Source: Symbiodinium natans
Lineage: Eukaryota > Sar > Dinophyceae > Suessiales > Symbiodiniaceae
Length of the DNA stretch: 22,500 nt
Direction of reading: 5' to 3'
Assembly: GCA_905221605.1 (NCBI GenBank)
Contig: CAJNDS010002546.1
Coordinates: 112,501 to 135,000, forward strand
Every line of letters begins with the position of its first letter. The stretch's first letter is position 1. Shown in pieces: positions 15,096 to 22,030 of this stretch. Under the pieces are notes generated by a model, which worked only from the letters and a program-made list of their open reading frames with translations, ran no database searches and had not been told where the DNA came from. Both the position numbers and the translations under genes were made by a program.

Positions 15096-15116
15096 GTAAC
15101 CCTAAACCCTAAACCC

Positions 15117-15159
15117 TGCCTCTTCAGGTCCTCGCATTTCCCCTTTGAACACCTCTGGA
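15117..15159 (+). repeat. Diverged duplicate of the 15386-15435 segment
   Basis: TGCCTCTTCAGGTCCTCGCA and CCCTTTGAACACCTCTGGA align with TTGCCTCTCGTGGTTCC and GCCCTGTAAACACCTCAGGC. The two copies bracket the CCCTAAA array 15164-15384, as the pair at exon 6 does. Confidence 0.65.
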
Positions 15160-15163
15160 TCCC

Positions 15164-15384
15164 TGAGCCCTAAACCCTAAACCCTAAACCTAAACCCTAA
15201 ACCCCAAACCCTAAACCCTAAACCCCGAACCCCGAACCCCGAACCCTAAACCCTAACCCTAAACCCTAAACCCTAAACCCTAAACCCTAAACCCTAAACC
15301 CTAAACCCTAAACCCTAAACCCTAAACCCTAAACCCTAAACCCTAAACCCTAAACCCTAAACCCTAAACCCTAAACCCTAAACA
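15164..15384. repeat. CCCTAAA array
   Basis: About 30 heptamers, with three CCCCGAA units at 15222-15243 and otherwise pure. Confidence 0.95.
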
Positions 15385-15429
15385 TTGCCTCTCGTGGTTC
15401 CCTGCACTTTTGCCCTGTAAACACCTCAG

Positions 15430-15517
15430 GCTGGAGCAGGTCCTGTCACACCTGAGCGCCCCGGGCATCGGCCGGAGCGACTTCCCGAGGTCTCGTGGCC
15501 CGCAGTGGTGGTTCTGA
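15430..15517 (+). CDS. Candidate exon, possibly terminal (WWF stop)
   Basis: After AAACACCTCAG one leading base precedes LEQVLSHLSAPGIGRSDF and PRSRGPQWWF, then TGA at 15515-15517. It may be a terminal exon. GT sites at 15490, 15495 and 15505 could instead lead on to the islands at 15990 and 16186, which are also protein-like. Upstream lies a 220 bp pure CCCTAAA array. Confidence 0.5.
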
Positions 15518-15551
15518 CTGCGGGTGTGGTTGGTTTCAGGGTGTAGGGTTG

Positions 15552-15960
15552 AACCCTAAACCCTAAACCCCTAAACCCCTAAACCCCAAACCCCAAACCC
15601 TAAACCCCCTAAACCCTAAACCCTAAACCCTAAACCCCTAAACCCCTAAACCCCTAAACCCCTAACCCTAAACCCTAAACCCTAAACCCTAAACCCCTAA
15701 ACCCCTAAACCCCTAAACCCCTAAACCCCCCTAAACCCCTAAACCCCTAAACCCCTAAACCCCTAAACCCTAAACCCCTAAACCCCTAAACCCCTAAACC
15801 CCTAAACCCCTAAACCCCTAAACCCCTAAACCCCTAAACCCCTAAACCCCTAAACCCCTAAACCCCTAAACCCCTAAACCCCTAAACCCCTAAACCCCTA
15901 AACCCTAAACCCTAAACCCTAAACCCCAAACCCTGAACCCTAAACCCCTTGACCCCAAAC
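15552..15960. repeat. Mixed CCCTAAA and CCCCTAAA array
   Basis: Blocks of heptamer and octamer alternate; the octamer is homogeneous at 15775-15900. One of the largest arrays in the window, 400 bp. Confidence 0.95.
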
Positions 15961-15989
15961 CCCAAGCCTTCATGATGTTTGGGGTTCAG

Positions 15990-16115
15990 CGTCTGGTGGC
16001 GGGCGAGGTCTCTGGCTTGAACACCAATGTGCAAAGAAGAGTTGGGTTTCAGGGGTGGGAGTGCCGAGTAGCAACACGGATCACCCACGGAAGTGTCCTG
16101 AGGACTGAATAGGGT
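15990..16115 (+). CDS. Candidate exon between opposed arrays
   Basis: CCCTAAA/CCCCTAAA repeats (15552-15950) precede and TTTAGGG follows (16113). After GGGGTTCAG the frame reads RLVAGEVSGLNTNVQRRV, GFQGWECRVATRIT, HGSVLRTE, with TAG at the repeat edge; an in-frame ATG ATG lies at 15972. About 42 open codons. Internal GT sites (for example 16094 region, GTGTCC) could give phase 1, which the next island needs. Confidence 0.45.
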
Positions 16116-16170
16116 TTAGGGTTTAGGGTTTTAGGGTTTAGGGTTTGGGGTTTAGGGTTTAGGGTTTCGG
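16113..16170. repeat. TTTAGGG tract
   Basis: About eight units after the 15990 island; a second short tract lies at 16291-16318. Confidence 0.85.
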
Positions 16171-16185
16171 GTGACTTGATGTCAG

Positions 16186-16293
16186 GAGAGTGCCGATGGA
16201 CCCCGCCGAGAGATCTGCCTTCAGATTCTTGGCTGCAGGTTGTCGATGTAGACATTCCTCCAAGCTTGACAGGGTTTTTTCCGGAGGATAAGG
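16186..16293 (+). CDS. Candidate exon (VDVDIPPSLTGFF)
   Basis: GATGTCAG precedes two leading bases, then ECRWTPPRDLPSDSWLQ and VVDVDIPPSLTGFFPEDK, 35 codons. The donor can be GTTTAGGG at 16294 (phase 1) or GA at 16287 (phase 0). Proline-rich, folded-domain-like composition. TTTAGGG lies on both sides, so the CCCTAAA arm is missing before this exon. Confidence 0.5.
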
Positions 16294-16365
16294 GTTTAGG
16301 GTTTAGGGTTTAAGGTATAGGGTGCGGCCCGAATCCCTAACCCTGAACCCTAAGCCTGGCCCCAG

Positions 16366-16398
16366 GCTCATGTTGTAATGTTGGACCCTCCGCCTGTT
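16366..16398 (+). CDS. Candidate last exon, interrupted by a transposable element
   Basis: AAGCCTGGCCCCAG precedes GCT CAT GTT. The frame reads AHVVMLDPPPV, and in the sequence as it would be without the inserted element the next codon is TAG (GTT followed by TAG at 18599). In the present sequence the frame runs on through GPGVFFVPNVGPG into element DNA for about 100 codons. A second frame (phase 1) is open through the empty site as well, so the terminal reading is plausible but not certain. Confidence 0.4.
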
Positions 16399-16464
16399 GG
16401 GCCCGGTGTTTTTTTCGTTCCTAACGTTGGCCCTGGCTTGTTTGCCTTGGTAACGTTGGCCCCA

Positions 16465-16672
16465 GGCCTTCTGGTCATCTGGTCCCGTGGTCCTGTGGTC
16501 CCGTGGTCCTCAGGTCCCCTGGTCCTTTGGTCCTCTCCTCTGGTCCCGCGGTCCTCTGGTCCCGTGGTCCTCTGGTTCCGTGGTCCTCTGGTCCCGCGGT
16601 CCTTGGGTCCCGCGGTCCTTGGGTCCCGCGGTCCTTTGGTCCTCTGTCCCGTGGTCTCCCGGTACCGCGGTC
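16465..16672. repeat. GGTCCC(G/T) minisatellite inside the element
   Basis: About 25 imperfect 8 bp units of the form GGTCCYSY (for example GGTCCCGT, GGTCCTCT, GGTCCCGC). All plus frames and several minus frames are open only because the unit lacks stops; the translations (SRGPLVPWSSGP-like) are low complexity and not taken as protein. Confidence 0.85.
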
Positions 16673-17098
16673 ATTTGATTGTATCAATGTAATATGTTTT
16701 CGTAGTAATAGTAGAATAAGGCATGTAGTATGGTCCCGCGTTTCCCGGTCCCGCAATCAGATTTTGGTTGTAATAATTTCTGTAGTATAACGTAGTATCA
16801 TATAATACGTGAAAATATATAGACAACATACATATATCATATATACAAAAATGGCTTATAAGAATATATACATATAATATAATACCATATAACTATTTTT
16901 TGTATATACTAAATATGTATTGTGTTTTATTTATTCTACGTAGAATAAACTATAACATATAGGTTATGAAAACATATTATAGATTAATAACTCTGTATAT
17001 ATAAATAAATATCTATTTATTCATTTCTTTCTTTATTTATTAGATATTGACATTGAATAAATATACAATATAGACAGCACATTATATTTTTTTTTTTT
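16673..17098. other. AT-rich spacer of the element
   Basis: Strongly AT-rich sequence with TATATA, ATATAC and AATAAA-like words, ending in T12 (17087-17098) followed by G11. It holds no exon-like island and no telomeric repeat, in sharp contrast to the flanking host DNA. Confidence 0.7.
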
Positions 17099-17108
17099 GG
17101 GGGGGGGG

Positions 17109-17290
17109 GCGGCAGGCTTGCTTCAACGCGTATGAATCCTTCCAAACCCATGATGCGAGCATTGTGTTTGCAAATGGGGGGGGCTGCGCCCCCCCCCCCA
17201 ACCCCCCCGCTGTTCTTTAAGCCGGGCAAGCTTGCTTTAAAGCATATGAACCCCTTCCAAACCCATGATTCGAGCAATGTCTTTGCAAAA
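17109..17290. repeat. Two direct copies of a 65-70 bp sequence around a G8/C hairpin
   Basis: 17109-17174 and 17221-17290 share GGCTTGCTT, TATGAA, CCTTCCAAACCCATGAT and GCGAGCA/TCGAGCA words in order. Between them GGGGGGGG and a run of C can pair around CTGCG (17176-17199). On the minus strand both copies fall in one frame and give similar peptides (GFICFKASLP, GFIRVEASLP), probably a by-product of the DNA repeat. Confidence 0.65.
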
Positions 17291-17334
17291 TAAACATCAA
17301 CACACAAGAAGGTACAATCATGTACAAGAATATA

Positions 17335-18340
17335 CAGGAATTCAACATATTTACAATAATATCCAATAATATACAATAATATACAATAATATACAATAAT
17401 ATACAATAATATACAATAATATACAATAACATACAATAATATACACTAATATACAATAATATACAATAATATACAACTATTTACAAAAATACAGCTATAG
17501 ACCAGAAGATACAGTAATATACAATAAAAAACATTAACAATAATATACAGCAAAATACAACAATATACAGCAATATACAACAATATACAACAATGTACAA
17601 TAATATACAATAATATACAATAATATGCAAGAATATACACTAATATATAACAATACACAACAATTTACAATATTTCACTGTCATATCCAATAATATACAG
17701 TAACATAGAATACTATACAACAACATACAACAATATACAAGAACTGAGAATGGTATGCAAGAATATTGCGAATATACATCAATTTTCAATAATATGCAAC
17801 CATATGCACTAATGTACAATAATGTACAGGAAAATACAAGACAATGCAATAATATTCAATAATACACAGCAATATACAATATCTACAATAATATACAAGA
17901 GCATGCAACAATTTACAACATTATCCAATACTATACAATAATATACAATATTTTGCAATAATATTTAGTAATATACAACAACATACAGGAATGGACAATA
18001 TTTTGCAAGAATATACAGTTAGCTATAAGAAGATACTACCATAAAGAAAATACAATAATATTCCATAATATACAAGATTTTTGAATAATTCACGACAATA
18101 TGCAATAATATACAAGACATTCAAGAATACGCAACAATACGCGCTAATAAGCAAAAAAATACATAAGAATAGCTTACAACATTATACAATAATTTTCAAT
18201 AGTATACAACAATATACGAAAATATACAATAATATACAAAACATTCAATAAAGTGCAACAATCAAGAAGACTATGCAAGAATGAAGCAATATACAAGAAT
18301 GGTGAATAATATCAATAGCATTCAAGAATATACAATCATG
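17335..18340. repeat. About 1 kb of 10 bp AATATACAAT satellite
   Basis: The unit AATATACAAT repeats with 10 bp spacing, nearly pure at 17365-17475 and progressively diverged to about 18340. The minus-strand frames give a ten-residue YIIVYYCILL repeat, an artefact of the 30 bp superperiod. The 10 bp period is close to one helical turn. Confidence 0.85.
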
Positions 18341-18369
18341 TACAATAGTGCATTAATAGAATAGCGTAA

Positions 18370-18530
18370 ACATGTTGTGTTTTTCATCATTTAGAGCCTG
18401 CAAGCAGGTGCAATGCTGCAATCTACAGCATTTCAAGCTTTGTAATACGCAGAAATGTTGTGTTTTTAGGCGTTTAGGGCCTACAAGCACCCGGAAATGC
18501 TGCATTTCATGGCATTTAGAGCCAGGAATT
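18370..18530. repeat. Imperfect internal repeats near the right end of the element
   Basis: GCATTT, AGAGCC/AGGGCC, CAAGCA and AATGCTGC/AATGTTGTG words recur in direct and inverted orientation, for example CAATGCTGC...AGCATTTCAAGC and AAATGCTGC...GGCATTTAGAGCC. Both strands are open for 67 codons; these look like shadows of the repeats. Confidence 0.5.
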
Positions 18531-18604
18531 GCTTGGCCAACGTTAGCAAGGACCACGAGCCAGGGCCAACGTTAGGAAAAAAAACACCTCCGCCTGTTTA
18601 GTTG

Positions 18605-19016
18605 GGGGCTTAGGGTTTAGGGATTAGGGTTTATGGTTTTGGGGTTTAGGGATTAGGGTTTAGGTTTTAGGTTTTCGGGTTTAGGCTGGGCTATTCAGAA
18701 CCCTGGGACTGTTTGGGGTGCCCGGTGGGATCCTCTGTTAAGTCAAAGCTTTCGGGTGGTTTCGTGTGGCGTGCCTTAAAATCAGTTGAGAGGGCCTCTC
18801 GGTCCCTTTTGAGCTTCCACTCGCTTATTTAACTTTGGATAAAATCCTGGGACCATGTAAGGAGGGACCAAATCAACCTCGATGGTTCAAGGGGGGCACC
18901 ACACTAAACAGGGTCCAACATTGCTTGCCCTTGACCTGAACCCGAAATCGTCCTGAAAAACTGTCCTGAAACCAATTGAGTTAGCCCTAAGCCCTAAACG
19001 CTAAACCCTGAACCCT
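18605..19016. other. TTTAGGG tract, unique DNA, CCCTAAA tract
   Basis: TTTAGGG-like 18608-18680 and CCCTAAA-like 18985-19016 enclose 300 bp of unique DNA including CAGTTGAGAGGGCC and ATTGAGTTAGCCC inverted words and a GGGACCATGTAAGGAGGGACC motif. No exon supported. Confidence 0.55.
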
Positions 19017-19190
19017 GAATTCTCCGTGTAAGGGAGGGGGGCCCTGCTTCTAACCCGAACGAAGCCCTAAACCCCAAACCGCAAAACCCAAAGCCTAAAC
19101 CCTAAACCCTAAACCGCAAATCCCAAACCCTAAACCTCAAACCACAAGCCCCAAACCCCAAACCCCAGACCTTGTTGGGGTCCGTTTGAT

Positions 19191-19247
19191 AAGGGAATCC
19201 TACCATTTGGGCTCTGTATTACAGGTCCCTTATTCTCGCAAACCCTC
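19191..19247 (+). repeat. Dispersed 56 bp repeat, copy 3
   Basis: AAGGGAATCCTACCATTTGG followed by GGTCCCTTATTCTCGCAAAC. CCCCAAA-type repeats precede; a small open FSFPFAN island follows at 19260. Confidence 0.75.
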
Positions 19248-19299
19248 ATTTGTTACAGTTTAGCTTCCCCTTTGCCAACGTACCCTGGTGTAGGGCTTA

Positions 19300-19660
19300 G
19301 GGTTTTAGGGTCCAGGGTTCAGGGTTTAGGGCCTTAGGGTTTAGGGTTTAGGGCGGAGACAATGTCTGATAGAACCCTGATGCTTGTTTCGGCCTCCACC
19401 TCTACATGCCTCTGAAGCCCTGAATCCTATGGTTAGTCCTCTATGTCATGGTCCTTCTGCTTGCAATACGGCCCCTTGGACCCAACGTGCGCAAAACTTA
19501 GGGTTTAGGGTTTAGGGTTTAGGGTTTAGGGTTTAGGGTTTAGGGTTTAGGGTTTAGGGTTAGGGTTTAGGGTTTAGGGTTTAGGGTGTAGGGTTTAGGG
19601 TTTAGGTTTTAGGGTTTAGGGTTCAGGGTTTGGGGTTTAGGGTTTCGGGTCGAGGCAACA
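19300..19660. repeat. TTTAGGG arrays with spacer
   Basis: 19293-19352 degenerate and 19497-19650 nearly pure TTTAGGG; 19353-19496 is unique DNA with no supported frame. Confidence 0.85.
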
Positions 19661-19671
19661 TGAACTTTAAG

Positions 19672-19766
19672 CCTGTCCACCCCTGGCGGCCCAGGGAATC
19701 GCATCTACAAGTTCATGCCGGGCACGGAACTGAGGGGGGGCTTATTGCTGGTTAGTAGGGAATGGG
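19672..19766 (+). CDS. Candidate exon (RIYKFMPGTEL)
   Basis: After TGAACTTTAAG one leading base precedes LSTPGGPGNRIYKFMPGTEL and RGGLLLVSREW, open to the donor GTTTAGGG at 19767. TTTAGGG lies on both sides. It may belong to the same or a following gene. Composition is good; significance alone is low. Confidence 0.42.
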
Positions 19767-19907
19767 GTTTAGGGTTTAGGGTTTAGGGTTTAGGGTTTAG
19801 GGTTTAGGGTTTAGGGTTTAGGGTTTAGGGTTTAGGGTTTAGGGTTTAGGGTTTAAGGTTTAGGGTTTAGGGTTTAGGGTTTAGGGTTTAGGGTTTAGGG
19901 TTTAGGG
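19767..19907. repeat. Pure TTTAGGG array
   Basis: About 20 heptamers with a single TTTAAGG variant. 19908-20182 after it is unique DNA with GGATCCCC-like inverted words and a 22 bp tandem duplication containing GAGTCTGCTGAAAG (20100-20142). Confidence 0.95.
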
Positions 19908-20182
19908 GAATTGAGGTACCGTACGTGATCCCCTAAAGGGTATATGTAGGCAGGGGGATCTAGGGTAGCTCATTCCCTCCTCACCAACAGTAAGGGGGGG
20001 CAGTGAACCTCTCAAGAGTGAGGGGTTTTTGGGCCTCAAACGGTGTTAGATGTTTCTTCTTCGTGCTTATTATTGCTGTTTAGAAGGGCTTAGGGTTTTT
20101 TCTGAGTCTGCTGAAAGGGATTTTTTGAGTCTGCTGAAAGAGTAGTTTCTGGAAGGTGAAGTAAACGGCGGATCTTTCCAAG

Positions 20183-20223
20183 GCATGTCCGTCGTGGAGA
20201 TCGAGCGCATGTTGATCCTTCAG
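20183..20223 (+). CDS. Weak candidate exon (MSVVEIERMLILQ)
   Basis: After TTTCCAAG two leading bases precede MSVVEIERMLILQ, then CAG|GCACCC would be a GC donor. The frame continues through CCCAAAA repeats to 20541 only because those units lack stops. Confidence 0.35.
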
Positions 20224-20244
20224 GCACCCAGCCCTGAGAGTCAA

Positions 20245-20440
20245 ATCCCCAAAACCCAAAACCCAAAAACCACAAAAAAAGAAAACCCAAGAACCCACAA
20301 ACCCAAAAACCCAAAAACCCAAGCCCAAAAACCCCAAAAAACAACCCAAAAAACCAAAACGACCCAAAACCCCAAAACCCAAAAACCCGAAAACCCGAAA
20401 AAAACGAAACACAAGAACGTCCCAAAGCCCAAAACCCTAC
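20245..20440. repeat. Degenerate CCCAAAA array
   Basis: CCCAAAA and CCCCAAAA units without TAA. Long open frames on both strands (to 118 codons) here are low-complexity artefacts. Confidence 0.85.
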
Positions 20441-20501
20441 CCGACGGTCCCTTGATGCTTCTGAAGGTTTGCTTCTTTGAGGTGCAATACTCTCATTCTT
20501 G
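20440..20501 (+). CDS. Weak candidate exon (KVCFFEVQYSHS)
   Basis: Open frame DGPLMLLKVCFFEVQYSHS between the CCCAAAA array and TTTAGGG (20502). An AG at 20465-20466 could be the acceptor. Flank arrangement fits the exon pattern. Confidence 0.33.
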
Positions 20502-20583
20502 TTTAGGGTTTAGGGTTCAGGGTTTAGGGTTTAGGGTTTAGGGTTTAGGGTTTAGGGTTTAGGTTTAGGGTTTAGGGTTTGGG
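20502..20583. repeat. TTTAGGG array
   Basis: About eleven units with one TTCAGGG and one shortened unit. Confidence 0.95.
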
Positions 20584-20667
20584 GCTTGGGAACACCCCCG
20601 CTCAAACTTATCAGAAGCTTGCAAGCGGCGGATTGCTTGCAGGAACCTCTCCTGATTTAGGGTTGGG

Positions 20668-20742
20668 ATGTTCTGCTTATACTAGCAGTCCTTCATAGGG
20701 GTGTTAATCGGGGGTACACAAATCCCCATTAAGGTCTGTTCC
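20668..20742. mobile_element. MITE family, copy 2 (decayed right end)
   Basis: ATGTTCTGCTTATACTAGCA and CAGTCCTTCATAGGG match the left end of copies 1 and 3; the right half (CCCCATTAAGGTCTG) is diverged. Confidence 0.65.
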
Positions 20743-20835
20743 TGTGAGCTTCCTTGGGACAAAGATGCGTGTTTTGTTCTTTTCGTTCCAGGGGGGGAGG
20801 GGTGTGGGCAGGGGGGGGGATTCTTTGTCATTGGG

Positions 20836-20914
20836 ATGTTGCCCCGTATACTAACAGTCCTTAATAGGGATTGTAATTGTACTCCCTATTAAGGACTAGT
20901 ATAAGGGGAAACAT
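20836..20914. mobile_element. MITE family, copy 3 (intact hairpin)
   Basis: ATGTTGCCCCGTATACTAAC ... GTATAAGGGGAAACAT. AGTCCTTAATAGGGA pairs perfectly with TCCCTATTAAGGACT around a 12 nt loop. 79 bp, non-coding. Confidence 0.85.
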
Positions 20915-21002
20915 ACCACCCTTGTCATCTCAAGCCCCGTAAGCTTCGGGGGCTGTAGGCTTTCGGGTTTGTAGGCACCTTACGGCCATCAGGGGGGCTG
21001 GC

Positions 21003-21038
21003 TTAGGGTTTAGGGTTTAGGGTTTAGGGTTTAGGGAA
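21003..21038. repeat. Short TTTAGGG tract
   Basis: Five heptamers; the DNA between copy 3 of the MITE and this tract has GGGGGCTGTAGGC-type words and no supported frame. Confidence 0.9.
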
Positions 21039-21062
21039 ACAAACCCCCAAAAACCTGCCGAG

Positions 21063-21151
21063 AGGAATTCCAGCAGCTCCTTCATGAAGCTCAGCCGGAA
21101 CGTCAGTGGGATCTCAAGGACGTGGACAGTGACCGATGGCTCGGAGCTTAG
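21063..21151 (+). CDS. Candidate exon, two open frames
   Basis: One frame reads EFQQLLHEAQPERQWDLK, DVDSDRWLGA then TAG; another reads SSSSFMKLSRNVSGISRT, WTVTDGSELR then TAG two codons later. Both are protein-like. CCTGCCGAG may be the acceptor. TTTAGGG follows. Confidence 0.35.
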
Positions 21152-21239
21152 GGTTTAGAGGGGGGTGGGTGGGTCCGGGTGTGGTGGTTTAGGGTTTAGG
21201 GTTTAGGGTTCAGAGTGTAGGATTTAGGGTTTAGGGGTT

Positions 21240-21333
21240 GAAGCAACACGGCAACTTAGTCACAGTACTCAAGCCCGTGCAGATGGAATCAGTCCTTGTG
21301 CTAATGCGCGTTGTTGCTAGCTTTAGGATGTGA
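21240..21333 (+). CDS. Weak candidate terminal exon
   Basis: The frame LKQHGNLVTVLKPVQM, ESVLVLMRVVASFRM is open to TGA at 21331-21333. It lies between TTTAGGG-like (before) and CCCTAAA (after), the reverse of the exon pattern, so it may be intronic chance. Confidence 0.25.
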
Positions 21334-21558
21334 ACCCTAAACCCCCTAAACCCTAAACCCTAAACCCAACCCTAAGCCCCATACCCTTGGATTAAACCTA
21401 AACCCCAGGCCTGCAAACACGCACGTCTCGCTTCTGAACACAACCATTCGTATTTGTGTATTTCTACTACGCATGCACACGTCGATATGTGCATACAGTT
21501 GGTGAGGGCGAGCGAGGGTAAGGGGAGAACGAGCGAGGGCGAGTGGAGAACGAGATAG

Positions 21559-21626
21559 AGAGGACCGCCTCGTCCATGAGAAGATTCCCGCAGCCCTCCT
21601 GTGCCAGACGCTCTTGCAGGCATGGG
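21559..21626 (+). CDS. Candidate exon (KIPAALLCQTLLQAW)
   Basis: After GAGATAG one leading base precedes EDRLVHEKIPAALLCQ and TLLQAWG, ending before GTTTAGGG at 21627. CCCTAAA lies far upstream (21330-21380); an AC/GAG-rich stretch at 21500-21555 precedes it. Confidence 0.38.
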
Positions 21627-21935
21627 GTTTAGGGTTTAGGGTTTAGGGTTTAGGGTTTAGGGTTTAGGGTTTAGGGTTTAGAGTTTTGGGTTTCCGCCAC
21701 GGAATTCTTCCTGAGTGTTGCTGCAGGGAATGCCAATTTTTTTCTCTAACTCTCCCAAGGCTTGCAGTTTTTTTGGTTCTGGGCTGCGAATCCTTTTAGG
21801 TTTAGGGTTTACTTAGGCTTCAGGGGTCTGGGTTTAGGGTTTAATTAGGGTTTAGGGCGGGTTTAGGGTTTAGGGTTTGGGGTTTGGGGTTTAGGGTTTA
21901 GGGTTTAGGGTTTAGGGTTTAGGGTTTAGGAATTA
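21627..21935. repeat. TTTAGGG arrays with a 110 bp island
   Basis: 21627-21690 and 21800-21930 are TTTAGGG. The island between them (21690-21795) has an open frame VSATEFFLSVAAGNANFF followed by a stop, and C/T-rich acceptor-like sequence; not supported enough for a separate exon. Confidence 0.75.
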
Positions 21936-21943
21936 GTCTCCAG

Positions 21944-22030
21944 GAGCCCTATAATCTGTCAACTGTAGATTGTACGCATAGAAACGGTGCAAGACTCGCA
22001 TGTCGAAGCATCAGACGGAGCCCGCAATCC
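21944..22030 (+). CDS. Weak candidate exon
   Basis: TTAGTCTCCAG precedes EPYNLSTVDCTHRNGARL and ACRSIRRSPQ, open for 30 codons. It is flanked by TTTAGGG before and CCCTAAA-type after, the opposite of the core pattern, which lowers confidence. Confidence 0.25.

Larger units (their letters stand above)
16405..18588. mobile_element. 2.2 kb non-coding element with 57 bp inverted ends and 10 bp target duplication
   Basis: The left end starts GGTGTTTTTTTCGTTCC and includes TAACGTTGGCCCTGGCTT and a second TAACGTTGGCC (to 16461). The complement of the right end (18531-18588) starts GGTGTTTTTTTTCC and carries the same two AACGTTGGCC boxes with the same spacing. TCCGCCTGTT occurs at 16389-16398 and at 18589-18598; six extra bases (GGGCCC) separate the left copy from the inverted end. 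A 9-11 bp duplication is typical of Mutator-like elements, but no transposase reading exists, so a non-autonomous element is inferred. The interior consists of a minisatellite, AT-rich DNA and a long 10 bp satellite. Confidence 0.8.

Noticed and set aside
16378-16790. Overlapping frames in the GGTCCC minisatellite
   Set aside because: All frames on both strands are open because the unit lacks stops; no independent evidence of a protein.
17017-17849. Minus-strand frames rich in Tyr, Ile, Cys that look like membrane proteins
   Set aside because: They are the translation of the 10 bp AATATACAAT satellite; the ten-residue period follows from the 30 bp superperiod.
20080-20541. Three overlapping open frames of 110-118 codons
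   Set aside because: They cross the CCCAAAA array and are low complexity. Only the short non-repeat ends were kept as weak exon candidates.
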